Of a DNA stretch of 64,000 nt, positions 52,785 through 61,960 are shown piece by piece (the stretch's first letter is position 1; every line of letters starts with the position of its first letter). This stretch comes from JAKANT01 sp035502095 (GTDB taxonomy: Bacteria > Pseudomonadota > Gammaproteobacteria > Burkholderiales > Burkholderiaceae_F), in contig DATJUX010000020.1 of the NCBI GenBank assembly GCA_035502095.1, forward strand, positions 1-64,000, in the 5' to 3' direction. The notes beneath the pieces are model-generated. The model did not search any database. It was given only the letters and a program-made list of their open reading frames with translations, and was not told the DNA's origin. The translations under genes were made by a program, and so were the position numbers.

Positions 52785-52998
52785 CTTAGTGTGCAAACCC
52801 CTCGGCGCCATGGCGGGACGCTTACGGTTGCGGCCGGAAGCGACGAATCCGTGAATATTCACGCGCTCCGTACGACCAACCCCTGCGTATGTACTCCTGG
52901 GAATTTCCGATTGTTCCCAATGGAGGCCGGACCCGGGCAGCGATGTCGTGCTGCCTGTTTTTGCCGGCAAACCCTCGCTGTCCCTGGGGAGTGACGCG

Positions 52999-55488
52999 AT
53001 GATCCAGATCCACCAAGCCGCCGCTGCGCAGTCGACTGGTGTGGCGCTGCACGAGGATTCCGAGCAGGCCGTCGCCGATGGCGCCACGGCCGACGCAGTG
53101 CCCGACGACACACAAACGCCGGGCGGCGATCCGCTGGCGAAGTTTGCTGCGATGTACGGGATGCACGAAGACGTGCAGCGGTTCGCGGCGCCGCCGAGGC
53201 AAGGCGGGACGACGGAAGAAGTACCGGCGCCCAAACCGGCGGACAAGGAAGCCGAGGTGCAAAGGCAGGCGCAGGCGCTGATGAGCGAGGGCGTCAAGCT
53301 CCTGTTGGCAAAGCGTTACGACGAGGCGATCCGCAAGTTCGACCAGGGTTATCGCCTGTATCCGAGTCCGAACTTCGTGCTGAACAAGGCGGCGGCGCTG
53401 TTCGATTCCGGCCGCTACGCCGAGGCGCGCGAGCAATACGAGAAATATCTCTCCTACCCCGATGCGCCGCGCGCGGACGAAGTGAAGGAGCAGCTGCAAC
53501 GCATCGACGACGAGTTGGAGAAGGCGGATCCGGGCATGAAGCACGCGCGCAAGGAGGCGCAGGCGCTGAACGACGCGGGCCTGAAGGCCCTGAAGGAGCA
53601 TCGCTACAACGAGGCAATCGAGCTCTTCGACCAGGGGTTCCGCATCCGGCCGCATCCCACCTTCATGCTCAACAAGGCCGCCGCCTTGTTCGACTCGGGC
53701 CGCTACGCCGAAGCCAAGCTGGCATACGAGCAGTACCTCACCTATCCCGACGCACCGCGCGCCGACGAGGCGCGCAGGCAGATCGAGCGGGCCGATGCCG
53801 CGCTCGGCGGACAGCAGGTCACCGCCGCGGACGTGGTCGAGGCGCGCAAGCAGCTCGAACAGGGACAGAAGGCGTTCGCGGCCGGACGCTACGACGAAGC
53901 GCTTGCCGCGTTCCAGGAGGCGTACGCGCACAACCCGATGCCGGAGTCCAAGTTTTACCAGGCCTCGTGCTTCGAAAAGCTCGGTCGTCCCTACGCCGCC
54001 GCCGACGCCTACGCGGAGTATGTGCGCATCAAGCCCGACGCGAAGGACGCGGCGCAGCTGACGCGCCGCGTCGAGCAGCTGCGCAGCGACGCCGACAAGC
54101 AGCCGATCACGCAGAGCGGCCTGGCGGGCGGCCAGGAATGGATGTCGCGCGGCCTTCGCCTGCTGCGCGCGCACCGTTATGACGAAGCAGTGGAAGCGTT
54201 TCGCGCCGGATTCCGCACCTATCCGAGCGAAAAACTGATCTTGAACGAAGCCGCCGCGCTGCTCGACAGCGGCCGCTACGCCGAGGCGGCGCGCGCCTAC
54301 GAGCGCTACCTGGCCACGCCCGATGCACCGCGAGCGGACGAAGCGCGCGCTGCGCTCGAACAGGCGCACGCGGGCATGCAGACCGAGCAGGCGCGCGACG
54401 CGTTCGATGCGGCCCAGCAAGCCGTGCTCGACAAGCGTTACGACGATGCGCTGAAGCTGTTCGAGAAGGCGTACGACCTCAAACCGCTGCCGGAATTCAA
54501 GTACAACCAGGCGCGCTGCCTGGAGATGCTCGGGCGCAACTACGCGGCGATCTCGCGCTACGGCCAATATCTCGCCGCAAGCCCGGACGCGAAGGATGCC
54601 GGCAAGGTGCGCGGCCATCTCGCCGAACTGCGCGTAAAGGCCGATGCGTCGCCCATCACCGCGAGCGGCGAAGCGGGCGGCTACGAGTGGATGACGCGCG
54701 GCATGCGGCTCTCGCAGCAGCAGAAATTCAATGAGGCGGCCGCGGCGTTCCAGGAAGGGTTCCGCACCTACCCGGACCGCGACTTCATCCGCTACGAGGC
54801 GAAGGCGCTGCTCGACGCGGGCCGGTACGCCGACGCCGATCTCGCGTATCAGACCTATCTCGCCGATCCGCAGGCGCCGCATGCCGATACCGTGCGGGCG
54901 GAACAGCGGGAAGCGCGCTCCCATCTTGGCGGCGAGGCCGCGACGGCGACGGGTGTCGCCAAATCGGAGCGCATGATGGAGGAGGGCAGGACGCTTTATT
55001 TCGCCGGCCGCTATAGCGATGCGCTCGAGGTGTTCAGGGACGCCTACGCGTTGAACCCGCGCCCCGAGCTCCTCTACAACCAGGCGGGTTGCCTGGAAAA
55101 GATGGGTCTGCGCGAGCTCGCGGCATCGAAGTTCGGCGAGTACCTGGAGGCGGCACCGAGTGCGGCCGACGCAGGCGTCGTAAAAAAGCACATCGAGACG
55201 CTGCACGCCAACGCGCTGAAGGCAGCGCAAGAGGCGTTCGATCGCGGGCAGGCCGCGTACTTGGCAGGTCGCTATCCCGAAGCCGCGCGCGCCTTCGCCG
55301 AAGCCTACGAGCAGAAGCCGTTCCCGCAGATTCTCTACAACCTGGCGGCTTCATACGAGAAGGCGGGAGACATGGCCCGCGCGGTGGAGAACTACCAGCT
55401 CTACCTGAAGATGTCCCCCGACGCTCCCGACGCCGACAGGACGCGCAAGCACATCGAAATCCTGCTCGCGAAACCGGCTGGGCAATGA
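52999..55488 (+). CDS. Large protein of eight tandem TPR-type modules
   Basis: An 829-residue protein from ATG 52999 behind GGGGAG. After an acidic, alanine-rich N-terminus (about 1-90, no signal peptide) it consists of eight roughly 95-residue modules, starting near 95, 187, 286, 379, 468, 562, 656 and 742. Each holds two TPR-like helix pairs around a GRY(A/D)EA motif. Two subtypes alternate: one with FDSGRYAEA...YLxYPDAPRADEA (modules 1, 2, 4, 6), the other with PxYNQAxCLEKLG...PDAKDA (3, 5, 7, 8). It is probably a long scaffold or storage-like solenoid in the cytoplasm, or secreted without a visible signal. No named family. It is divergent from the c-di-GMP gene. Confidence 0.88.
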   Translation: MIQIHQAAAAQSTGVALHEDSEQAVADGATADAVPDDTQTPGGDPLAKFAAMYGMHEDVQRFAAPPRQGGTTEEVPAPKPADKEAEVQRQAQALMSEGVKLLLAKRYDEAIRKFDQGYRLYPSPNFVLNKAAALFDSGRYAEAREQYEKYLSYPDAPRADEVKEQLQRIDDELEKADPGMKHARKEAQALNDAGLKALKEHRYNEAIELFDQGFRIRPHPTFMLNKAAALFDSGRYAEAKLAYEQYLTYPDAPRADEARRQIERADAALGGQQVTAADVVEARKQLEQGQKAFAAGRYDEALAAFQEAYAHNPMPESKFYQASCFEKLGRPYAAADAYAEYVRIKPDAKDAAQLTRRVEQLRSDADKQPITQSGLAGGQEWMSRGLRLLRAHRYDEAVEAFRAGFRTYPSEKLILNEAAALLDSGRYAEAARAYERYLATPDAPRADEARAALEQAHAGMQTEQARDAFDAAQQAVLDKRYDDALKLFEKAYDLKPLPEFKYNQARCLEMLGRNYAAISRYGQYLAASPDAKDAGKVRGHLAELRVKADASPITASGEAGGYEWMTRGMRLSQQQKFNEAAAAFQEGFRTYPDRDFIRYEAKALLDAGRYADADLAYQTYLADPQAPHADTVRAEQREARSHLGGEAATATGVAKSERMMEEGRTLYFAGRYSDALEVFRDAYALNPRPELLYNQAGCLEKMGLRELAASKFGEYLEAAPSAADAGVVKKHIETLHANALKAAQEAFDRGQAAYLAGRYPEAARAFAEAYEQKPFPQILYNLAASYEKAGDMARAVENYQLYLKMSPDAPDADRTRKHIEILLAKPAGQ

Positions 55489-55689
55489 GGCCTGGCGCCG
55501 CCGGATAGCGTTGCGCGACCTGCGGACGGCGCCGCTGCCGGCGTTGCGGTGCCGGCCGCCGCGCCCTCCGCGTCGCGCACCGATAGGCCGCTTTTCCGCG
55601 GCGGGTACCGTCGAAACACCAAACCGTGACCGTCCGGGGCAAAATCGCCCCCGAGTTTGCCGTCCGTCAACCCCGAGCCAGGAATTCCA
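55489..55689. other. Intergenic region upstream of the pfk leader frame
   Basis: About 200 nt (310 to pfk itself) with no gene I can support apart from the short frame at 55690. It presumably carries the pfk promoter. Confidence 0.4.
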
Positions 55690-55803
55690 ATGCGCGGGAT
55701 CGCTCGCTCCTTTATGTTTGGCGCCGCTGGAGCAGGTGCAGCCTGCTTCTGGACGCGAATTTCATCAGCCACTTCCTCCAACGAAGGAGCAGTCGCGCCA
55801 TGA
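55690..55803 (+). CDS. Possible 37-residue leader peptide coupled to phosphofructokinase
   Basis: ATG 55690 follows AGGAA by 6 nt. The frame reads MRGIARSFMFGAAGAGAACF and then WTRISSATSS, and its TGA overlaps the phosphofructokinase ATG as ATGA. The exact 4-nt stop/start overlap and the ribosome site suggest translational coupling. A short hydrophobic stretch near residues 8-21 is visible. It could also be a chance frame in the leader of the mRNA. Confidence 0.35.
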   Translation: MRGIARSFMFGAAGAGAACFWTRISSATSSNEGAVAP

Positions 55804-56771
55804 AGCGAGTGGCCGTGTTGACCAGCGGTGGGGACGCGCCCGGCATGAACGCGGCGCTGCGGGCGATCGTGCGGGCCGGCGTCGCCCGCGGATGGACCAT
55901 GGTCGGCGTGCGCCACGGATACAGCGGACTGACCGACGCCGATTTCGTCGAACTCGGTGCGCGCGACGTCGGCGGAATCATCCAGCAGGGCGGCACGATG
56001 CTCGGCTCCAGCCGTTGCCTGCCGATGAAGACCGACGCCGGCCAGCAGCAGGCGGTCGACACGCTGGCGCGCCACGATATCTCGAGCCTCATCGTCATCG
56101 GCGGCGATGGCTCGCAGAGGGGTGCCTGCGCGCTCTCGCGCAAGGGCGCGCAGGTCGTCGGGGTCGCATCGACCATCGACAATGATCTCTACGGAAGCGA
56201 TGTCAGCATCGGCGCGACCACCGCGGTCGACGTCGCGCTGGAGGCGATCGACCGGCTGCGCACGACCGCCTCCTCGCACGAGCGCGCGTTTCTGGTTGAA
56301 GTCATGGGGCGCAACTGTGGGTACCTCGGAACGATCGCGGGCATCGCCGGCGGTGCCGAGGCGATCGTCATTCCCGAGATGCAGACCGACCCGGAGGCGA
56401 TCGCCGCCGAACTGCGTGCCTGCCGCGAGCGCGGCAAGCGGCATGCGATCGTGGTGGTGGCCGAGGGGGCGACCTACAACGCAGAGAGACTCTCGGTGTA
56501 CTTTCGCGAGCACGGTGAGCGCCTCGGATTCGATCTGCGCGTGACGCGGCTCGGTCATGTGCAACGCGGCGGGAACCCGGGTGCGTTCGATCGGATGCTG
56601 GCGACGCGGCTCGGCGTGGCGGCCGTCGATTGCGTGGCGGAGGCTGCGCACGGCGTCATGGTGGGCCTGCTCGGCGGCAAGGTGGTCGCCACGCAGCTGG
56701 AGGAGGTCGTGTCACGGAAATCGACGCTCGATCCGACCCTGCTTTCGCTGGCCCGACTCCTGGTCCAGTAG
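55800..56771 (+). CDS. 6-phosphofructokinase, ATP-type
   Basis: A 323-residue glycolytic enzyme that phosphorylates fructose 6-phosphate. It starts at ATG 55800 behind GAAGGAG. LTSGGDAPGMNAALRAIV binds nucleotide and LIVIGGDGSQRGACAL carries the Gly of GGDGS that marks ATP- rather than PPi-dependent enzymes. VASTIDNDLYGSD has the catalytic Asp of TIDND; the position that is Lys in PPi enzymes is Ser here. VEVMGRNCGYLGTIAGIAGG and GHVQRGGNPGAFDRMLATRL complete the sugar-phosphate site. The following CBS gene is 40 nt away and could be co-transcribed. ATP-PFK is patchy in Betaproteobacteria, which often lack it. Confidence 0.94.
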   Translation: MKRVAVLTSGGDAPGMNAALRAIVRAGVARGWTMVGVRHGYSGLTDADFVELGARDVGGIIQQGGTMLGSSRCLPMKTDAGQQQAVDTLARHDISSLIVIGGDGSQRGACALSRKGAQVVGVASTIDNDLYGSDVSIGATTAVDVALEAIDRLRTTASSHERAFLVEVMGRNCGYLGTIAGIAGGAEAIVIPEMQTDPEAIAAELRACRERGKRHAIVVVAEGATYNAERLSVYFREHGERLGFDLRVTRLGHVQRGGNPGAFDRMLATRLGVAAVDCVAEAAHGVMVGLLGGKVVATQLEEVVSRKSTLDPTLLSLARLLVQ

Positions 56772-56811
56772 CGGGTCGACCCGGCTCGAGCCATTCAAAC
56801 GGAGAGATGCT

Positions 56812-57267
56812 GTGCAACTGAGCGAAATATGCGTACTCGACGTGGTGTTCTGCCCGCGCAAGACCACGATCCTCGAAGCCGCGCGGCTGATGCGGCAGCA
56901 CCACACGGGCGATCTCATCGTCGTCGACGAGGCGGACGACGAACGCACGCCGGCGGGCATCATCACCGACCGCGACATCGTCGTCGACGTGCTCGCCAAG
57001 GGTCTCGATCCCGCCACGACGGTCGTGGGCAATGTCATGGTCCACTTCTCCCACCTCGTCGTGGCGCGCGATACCGACGATGCCATCGAGGCGGCGGAGC
57101 GCATGCGCACGCACGGCGTGCGCCGCCTGCCGGTCATCGATCACGCGGGTTTGCTGGTGGGCGTGGTGACGCTCGACGACCTGCTTCAGCTGCTTGCGCG
57201 CAACGCAAGCCTGCTTGCCGATATCGTCACCAAGCAACAGGCGCAGGAACATCGGTCGCGGCGCTGA
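56812..57267 (+). CDS. CBS-domain protein
   Basis: A 151-residue protein from GTG 56812 behind GGAGAG, made of one pair of CBS motifs (TTILEAARLMRQHHTGDLIV, AGIITDRDIVVDVL, and DTDDAIEAAERMRTHGVRRL, LVGVVTLDDLLQLL). Such stand-alone Bateman modules bind adenine nucleotides and sense energy state, and the ITDRDIV motif fits nucleotide binding. Directly after phosphofructokinase, it may report AMP/ATP to glycolysis, but this is inferred from position. A hairpin terminates the unit. Confidence 0.92.
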   Translation: MQLSEICVLDVVFCPRKTTILEAARLMRQHHTGDLIVVDEADDERTPAGIITDRDIVVDVLAKGLDPATTVVGNVMVHFSHLVVARDTDDAIEAAERMRTHGVRRLPVIDHAGLLVGVVTLDDLLQLLARNASLLADIVTKQQAQEHRSRR

Positions 57268-57307
57268 CGCCCGGCGCTGTGCCGGCGCACTGCGTTGTCC
57301 GGGCGTC
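57266..57307. terminator. Bidirectional terminator-type hairpin
   Basis: GACGCCCGG and CCGGGCGTC form a perfect 9-bp outer stem, and GTGC-CGGC-GCAC a small inner one. It sits between the convergent CBS and ABC ATPase genes and overlaps the CBS stop codon. It can act in both directions; there is no T run. Confidence 0.5.
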
Positions 57308-57327
57308 ATGGGTCGACAGGCAGCGCG

Positions 57328-58680
57328 TCAGCCTTGCCGTCCCTCGGCAGGGTCTTCCTCTTTGGGCACGAACACGACCCCGGTCTTCGGGTTGTAGTCC
57401 ATCAGTCCGGCAAAGCGACCCCACTCGACCATGGTTTCGAACGTCTTCTCCGGATTGTCGTAGGGCAGGGCGGTCGCGATGTCCTTGACCAGGCGATGGG
57501 CGTCGATCTCCTCGGACACCTTCAGCAGCGCGAGAATGATGTGGAAAATGCGGAGCTTGAAGAGCTGCTCCGCGAAGATCCTGCGGCGCGCGGCGCGATC
57601 GGCCGCGACGAACCGGCGCCCGAGGTCGGTGAAGCGGACCTCCTCCTTGGGAGTGTCGATGAACTCGAGTATTTCCGCCGCCTTCACGATGGCGATTGTG
57701 TCGCCGAATTCGCGGCCGATTTCGTGCGAGATGTCGTAGATGTTCGAGAGCTCCGGCGAATCCTCGAGGATGCTGAGGAGACCGACGATTTGCGCGACCG
57801 GCACGAGAGGGATCGACTCCATGCGCGACCTGGCGCGCGAGACGGGCTGACCAGCGACCGGACGCTCGGGCGGCAGGTCGGGCAACGTCATGGTCGTGAT
57901 GGACTCGTGAATTACGCTCACGAGCCGCTGGAATTCCACGTGCTTCGTGTCGCGCGGATACGGCAACGGGTTTTCCAACACGAGGCCAATCCGTCCGGGA
58001 CTCGGGAAGACAACCATGATGCGCGTGGCCATCTCGACCGCCTCCTCGATGTTGTGGGTCACCATGAAGACCGAACTCAGTCCGCTGCCGGGACTGCGCC
58101 ACAAGCCGATCAGTTCCTGCCGGAGGTTTTCCGCCGTCAGGACGTCGAGCGCGCTGAAGGCTTCGTCGAGGCAGAGGAGCTTGGGCCGCGACACCAGTGC
58201 ACGCGCGATACCGACCCGCTGCCGCATGCCGCCCGACAGTTCGCGCGGATAGGCGGCGTGATAGTGGCCCAGACCGATCAGGTCGATCGAATGCGCAACG
58301 GCTGCGTCGCGTTCGGCACGTTCGATGCGGCGCGACATCAGACCCACCGCGACGTTCTGCTCGACCGTGAGCCACGGATACAAGGCGAAGGTCTGGAAGA
58401 CGATCGAGGCATCGCGATTGAGGCCGCTGAGCGGCCGGCCGTCGGAAAGAACACGTCCGGACGTCGGCGCTATGAGCCCGGTCAGGCAACGGAGAATCGT
58501 CGACTTGCCCGAGCCCGACTGTCCCAGCAGGGCGAGGAATTCGCCGCGGTTTACCGCAAGGTCGATGTTGTCGAGGACCTTCAGCTCATGCCCGCTGGCG
58601 ATCGAGTAGGACTTGCACACGGCCACGAGCTGCGCGACTGGCTGCGGGGCCTGACGAGCCGGCGGCGTGGTTGCGGTCAC
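57328..58680 (-). CDS. ABC transporter ATPase with C-terminal AAA-associated domain
   Basis: A 450-residue protein. Residues about 20-270 are a nitrate/sulfonate/bicarbonate-type ABC ATPase: GQSGSGKST, VFQTFALYPWLTV, ELSGGMRQRVGIARALVSRP, LLCLDEAFSALD, MVTHNIEEAVEMATRI. From about 300 there is an AAA-associated C-terminal domain (IPLVPVAQIVGLLSILED, IYDISHEIGREFGDTIAIVK, FTDLGRRFVAAD), a helical winged fold found in a subset of these ATPases and probably regulatory. GTG 58680 starts 2 nt after the permease stop. It works with the fused permease; no binding protein is encoded nearby. Confidence 0.93.
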   Translation of the reverse strand: MTATTPPARQAPQPVAQLVAVCKSYSIASGHELKVLDNIDLAVNRGEFLALLGQSGSGKSTILRCLTGLIAPTSGRVLSDGRPLSGLNRDASIVFQTFALYPWLTVEQNVAVGLMSRRIERAERDAAVAHSIDLIGLGHYHAAYPRELSGGMRQRVGIARALVSRPKLLCLDEAFSALDVLTAENLRQELIGLWRSPGSGLSSVFMVTHNIEEAVEMATRIMVVFPSPGRIGLVLENPLPYPRDTKHVEFQRLVSVIHESITTMTLPDLPPERPVAGQPVSRARSRMESIPLVPVAQIVGLLSILEDSPELSNIYDISHEIGREFGDTIAIVKAAEILEFIDTPKEEVRFTDLGRRFVAADRAARRRIFAEQLFKLRIFHIILALLKVSEEIDAHRLVKDIATALPYDNPEKTFETMVEWGRFAGLMDYNPKTGVVFVPKEEDPAEGRQG

Positions 58681-58682
58681 GG

Positions 58683-60425
58683 TCAATCCAGCTTGAAGCG
58701 CCTTTCGGCGAAGGCATACAGGCGCCGCCAGATGAGCTTGTTCATCGCGATCACGAAGAGCGACATCACGGCGATGCTGGTAATGATCAGCGGCGTATCG
58801 CCGGACTTCGTCACCGCGGCGATGTAGGCGCCCAGTCCGTCCGCCTCGAGCGTCGTGTCTCCCCAGGCGGCGAATTCCGCGACGATGCTCGCGTTCCACG
58901 CGCCACCCGCCGCGGTGCAGGCTCCCGTGACCCAGAACGGAAAGATCGCGGGCAGGATCAAGGTTCGCCAGAGGTTCCAATTGCGCAAGCGATAGACGCG
59001 GGCGGCCTCCGCCAGGTCGTTCGGAATCGCCATCGCCCCTGCGATGACGTTGAACAAGATGTACCACTGCGTCCCCATCGCGATGAGCAGGATGCTTCCC
59101 CAGTTGAGCGAAACGTGGTTTGCAACGAAGAAACCGACCACGATGGGGAACGTCATGTTGACGGGGAACGAAGCACCGACTTGAGCTACGGGCTGCGCAA
59201 ACCGGGCAATGGTCGGATGCAGGCCGATCCACACGCCAACCGGCGTCCAGACGACAGTCGCCAGCACCGTCATGGCCGCGACGCGCAGGGCCGTCAGAAA
59301 CCCGAGGCCGACGATCTTTCCGAGGACTGCCCACGTGACCGCGACCAGAACGGCCTCGGCGGCGGCAAGCACGCCTCGGAGCGCCTCGAGGCCGATGCAC
59401 GCAACGACGAGCCAGACGACCGCGCGCCGAAGCGCGCTCCATTGCCACTCGCTCATCCGATATGCTGCAGGCTCGGTTCTTGCGGCAACCCGGCGTATCG
59501 CGTCCGCGAGGGGTGACCAGAGTCGCGCGTTCGCCCACGTGAAGACGTAGGCATTCCGCAGCAGGTTGTAGGCCCACGACGTGGGCGGCGTCGCCGACTC
59601 CGTCAGTTCGATCTTGAACCGGTCCGCCCATGCGAGCAGCGGCCGCCAGACCAGTTGGTCGCTCACGAGGATCACCGCCAGCATCGCAACGATCGCCCCG
59701 GCCGCGGCGATATCGTCGCCATGCTCGATGGCCTGCGCCATGTAGGACCCGAGCCCTGGCAGCTTGATGTCCTTGTTCATCACGCTTATCGCTTCGCTTT
59801 GCGCGACGAAGAACCAGCCTCCTCCGAACGACAACATCGAGTTCCAGATCAGGCTGTGCATGGAGGCCGGCAGGTCCACGGTCCTGAAGCGCTGCCAGCG
59901 GGTCAGGCCGCAAGACGAAGCGGCCTCCTGCATGTCGGTGGGGATGGTGACCATCGAATGGTAGAAGCCGAAGGCCATGTTCCACACCTGGCCTGTGAAG
60001 ATCGCGAAGATGGCGGCGCATTCGACGCCGAGCAGGCTTCCAGGAAAGAGCGCCATGAACGCGGCGACGGTCGCCGAGAGGAAGCCCAGTACGGGCACCG
60101 ATTGCAGCACGTCGAGGGCCGGCAGGATGAACGCGCGCGCACGGCGACTCCTCGCGGCGATGTAGCCGACCGTGATCGCGAACGAGAGCGAAAACGCAAA
60201 GGCGATCCACATCCGCAGCAGCGTTCGGCCGGCATAGTAGGGAATCAGCCTCAACGACGCGTCGATCGGCTGGACCGCCAACGGATCGAAATGGACCAGC
60301 ATGCCCTTGCCAAAGTGCAATGCGCTCCACAGGATGCCGAACACGGCAACCATCACGACGACATCGACCCAGCCGAAGGTTCGCGGCGCTTCGATCGCTC
60401 TGAGTTGCGGCGCGATGGCACTCAT
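58683..60425 (-). CDS. Fused double ABC permease (nitrate/sulfonate type)
   Basis: A 580-residue membrane protein with two BPD_transp_1 permease domains in one chain (about 50-290 and 350-575), giving about 12 spans. Each domain has an EAA-like loop: EAASSCGLTRWQRFRTVDLP in the first, and LAEAARVYRLRNWNLWRTLI in the second. The chain could form the whole membrane pore without a partner. It is first in a two-gene unit with the ATPase (stop and start 2 nt apart). The usual solute-binding protein is missing, so the substrate is unknown; relatives with this layout are annotated for anions or sulfonates. Confidence 0.9.
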   Translation of the reverse strand: MSAIAPQLRAIEAPRTFGWVDVVVMVAVFGILWSALHFGKGMLVHFDPLAVQPIDASLRLIPYYAGRTLLRMWIAFAFSLSFAITVGYIAARSRRARAFILPALDVLQSVPVLGFLSATVAAFMALFPGSLLGVECAAIFAIFTGQVWNMAFGFYHSMVTIPTDMQEAASSCGLTRWQRFRTVDLPASMHSLIWNSMLSFGGGWFFVAQSEAISVMNKDIKLPGLGSYMAQAIEHGDDIAAAGAIVAMLAVILVSDQLVWRPLLAWADRFKIELTESATPPTSWAYNLLRNAYVFTWANARLWSPLADAIRRVAARTEPAAYRMSEWQWSALRRAVVWLVVACIGLEALRGVLAAAEAVLVAVTWAVLGKIVGLGFLTALRVAAMTVLATVVWTPVGVWIGLHPTIARFAQPVAQVGASFPVNMTFPIVVGFFVANHVSLNWGSILLIAMGTQWYILFNVIAGAMAIPNDLAEAARVYRLRNWNLWRTLILPAIFPFWVTGACTAAGGAWNASIVAEFAAWGDTTLEADGLGAYIAAVTKSGDTPLIITSIAVMSLFVIAMNKLIWRRLYAFAERRFKLD

Positions 60426-60622
60426 TTGCGCGCTTGGTATGTGGGCGGCGCCTCGTTCGGGGGGTCGTCCGCAGATCCCGAGGACCGCGACCCGGGGATC
60501 GGAAAGTTCGGCCGGGTCATCCGCAGCGGCTTCGAGCTGTCAAAGCCGGACCTCCGCATTCATGGCTGCCCCCGGCCGAATTGCACGCAGCGCGCGCGGC
60601 GCCCGACTGCGCTTCCAGCGGA

Positions 60623-61063
60623 TCAATCCGCGAAGAGCCTGAACACATCGCGAACGGCGACGGCTGCGCTCAGCCGTTCGCGGAAGCGTTGTTCCGAGAG
60701 GATATTCGACGCATCGGCCAGAAGCTTCAAGTGTGCGTCGGCTGCAGGGTGCGGGACCAGCAACGCAAGCACGTGGGACACCGGCAGGTTGTCGGGAGCG
60801 GCGAAGTGAATTGGCGACCGCAGGCGCCCGTAGAACACGCGTATTTGCTCGAGTCCGTCGATACGCGCGTGCGGGATCGCGACGCCGCAACCCAACGCGG
60901 TCGATCCGGCCTGTTCGCGGCGCGAGAGGCAGTGCGCCACCAGGGATTCGTCCAGACCATGATGGACGAGCATGTGCCGCCCGATCGACGAGAACAGTTG
61001 TTCGCAATCCAGAACATCAAGACCGAGTCGGATGTCCTGCGGCAACAGGTGCGCGGCCAGCAT
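60623..61063 (-). CDS. PTS EIIA (fructose/PtsN type) domain protein
   Basis: A 146-residue protein if started at ATG 61063 (MLAAHLLPQDIRLGLDVLDC); an ATG at 61144 adds 27 residues without family sequence. The EIIA active site TALGCGVAIPHARIDGLEQI carries the phospho-His of IPHARI. PVSHVLALLVPHPAADAHL and LLADASNILSEQRFRERL complete the fold. No EIIB/EIIC or HPr is nearby. It is about 200 nt upstream of, and in the same direction as, the ABC permease. That makes a regulatory, PtsN-like role more likely than sugar uptake. Confidence 0.9.
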   Translation of the reverse strand: MLAAHLLPQDIRLGLDVLDCEQLFSSIGRHMLVHHGLDESLVAHCLSRREQAGSTALGCGVAIPHARIDGLEQIRVFYGRLRSPIHFAAPDNLPVSHVLALLVPHPAADAHLKLLADASNILSEQRFRERLSAAVAVRDVFRLFAD

Positions 61064-61345
61064 CTTCACGTCGATTCCATCGCCCGACAATTGCTGACAC
61101 GCAGGTGGGCCCTTTCGTACGAGCAAACGCATGGCGGCGTCCATTCATCGGTGTTCGGCGCCGATCCTAGGACGAGATGTGTAATTTCTCCGTAAGGATT
61201 TCTGGCGCTGGCCGGGAAAAGTCCTGCGCCGCGCGAGGTCCGGGGCCCGGATTCGGTTCGTTCGGACCGCGCCGCCCAGAAACGCTCGCGAGCGCTTCAT
61301 TAATATGCGAGCCCGTCCCCCCGAACATGCAAAGGAGACCGGTCA

Positions 61346-61960
61346 ATGCGTATTCTCATCGTCGGTGCAACCGGCACGATCGGCCGCGCCGTGGCGTCGG
61401 CCCTGGCGGCCGGCAGCGAGATCATCGGCGTCAGCCGCAAGAGCGCGGGCGTCTCGGTCGACATCTCCGACCCGGCCAGCGTCAAGGCAATGTACGGTCG
61501 TGTCGGCAAGCTCGATGCGGTCGTGTGTGCGGCGGGCTCGGCGAAATTCTCCCCGCTCGGCCAGCTGAGCGACGCGGATTTCCGCTTCTGCCTCGACAAC
61601 AAGCTGATGGGGCAGGTGAACGTGGTGCGCTTCGGCCTCGAGCATGTCTCTGACGGCGGTTCCTTCACGGTCACCTCCGGAATCCTCGCTCGTTCGCCCA
61701 TGCCTGGCAGCGGGGCGATCAGCCTCGTGAATGCGGGTCTCGAAGGGTTCGTGCGCGCCGCGGCCCTCGAGGCGCCGCGCCGCATCCGGGTGAACGTCGT
61801 CAGCCCGCCGTGGGTGACCGAGACGCTGCGTGCGCTCAAGATGGACCCGTCGCAGGGGCTGCCCGCCGCCGTCGTCGCGCGAGCCTATGTCCGCAGCGTT
61901 ACGGGTACTGAATCCGGGCTCACGCTGGAGCCTGCCTCATGGTCGGAGCGGCTGGATTGA
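61346..61960 (+). CDS. Short-chain dehydrogenase-like protein lacking the usual Tyr
   Basis: A 204-residue protein from ATG 61346 behind AAAGGAGA. The Rossmann start ILIVGATGTIGRAVASAL, DISDPASVKAMYG, VVCAAGSAKFSPL and FTVTSGIL are SDR features. In the place of the classical YxxxK catalytic motif is ISLVNAGLEGFVRAAALE, with no Tyr and no Lys at +4. This short form is known in several bacteria as a group of small SDRs of unclear activity. It overlaps the next gene by 22 nt, so the two are coupled. Confidence 0.88.
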   Translation: MRILIVGATGTIGRAVASALAAGSEIIGVSRKSAGVSVDISDPASVKAMYGRVGKLDAVVCAAGSAKFSPLGQLSDADFRFCLDNKLMGQVNVVRFGLEHVSDGGSFTVTSGILARSPMPGSGAISLVNAGLEGFVRAAALEAPRRIRVNVVSPPWVTETLRALKMDPSQGLPAAVVARAYVRSVTGTESGLTLEPASWSERLD

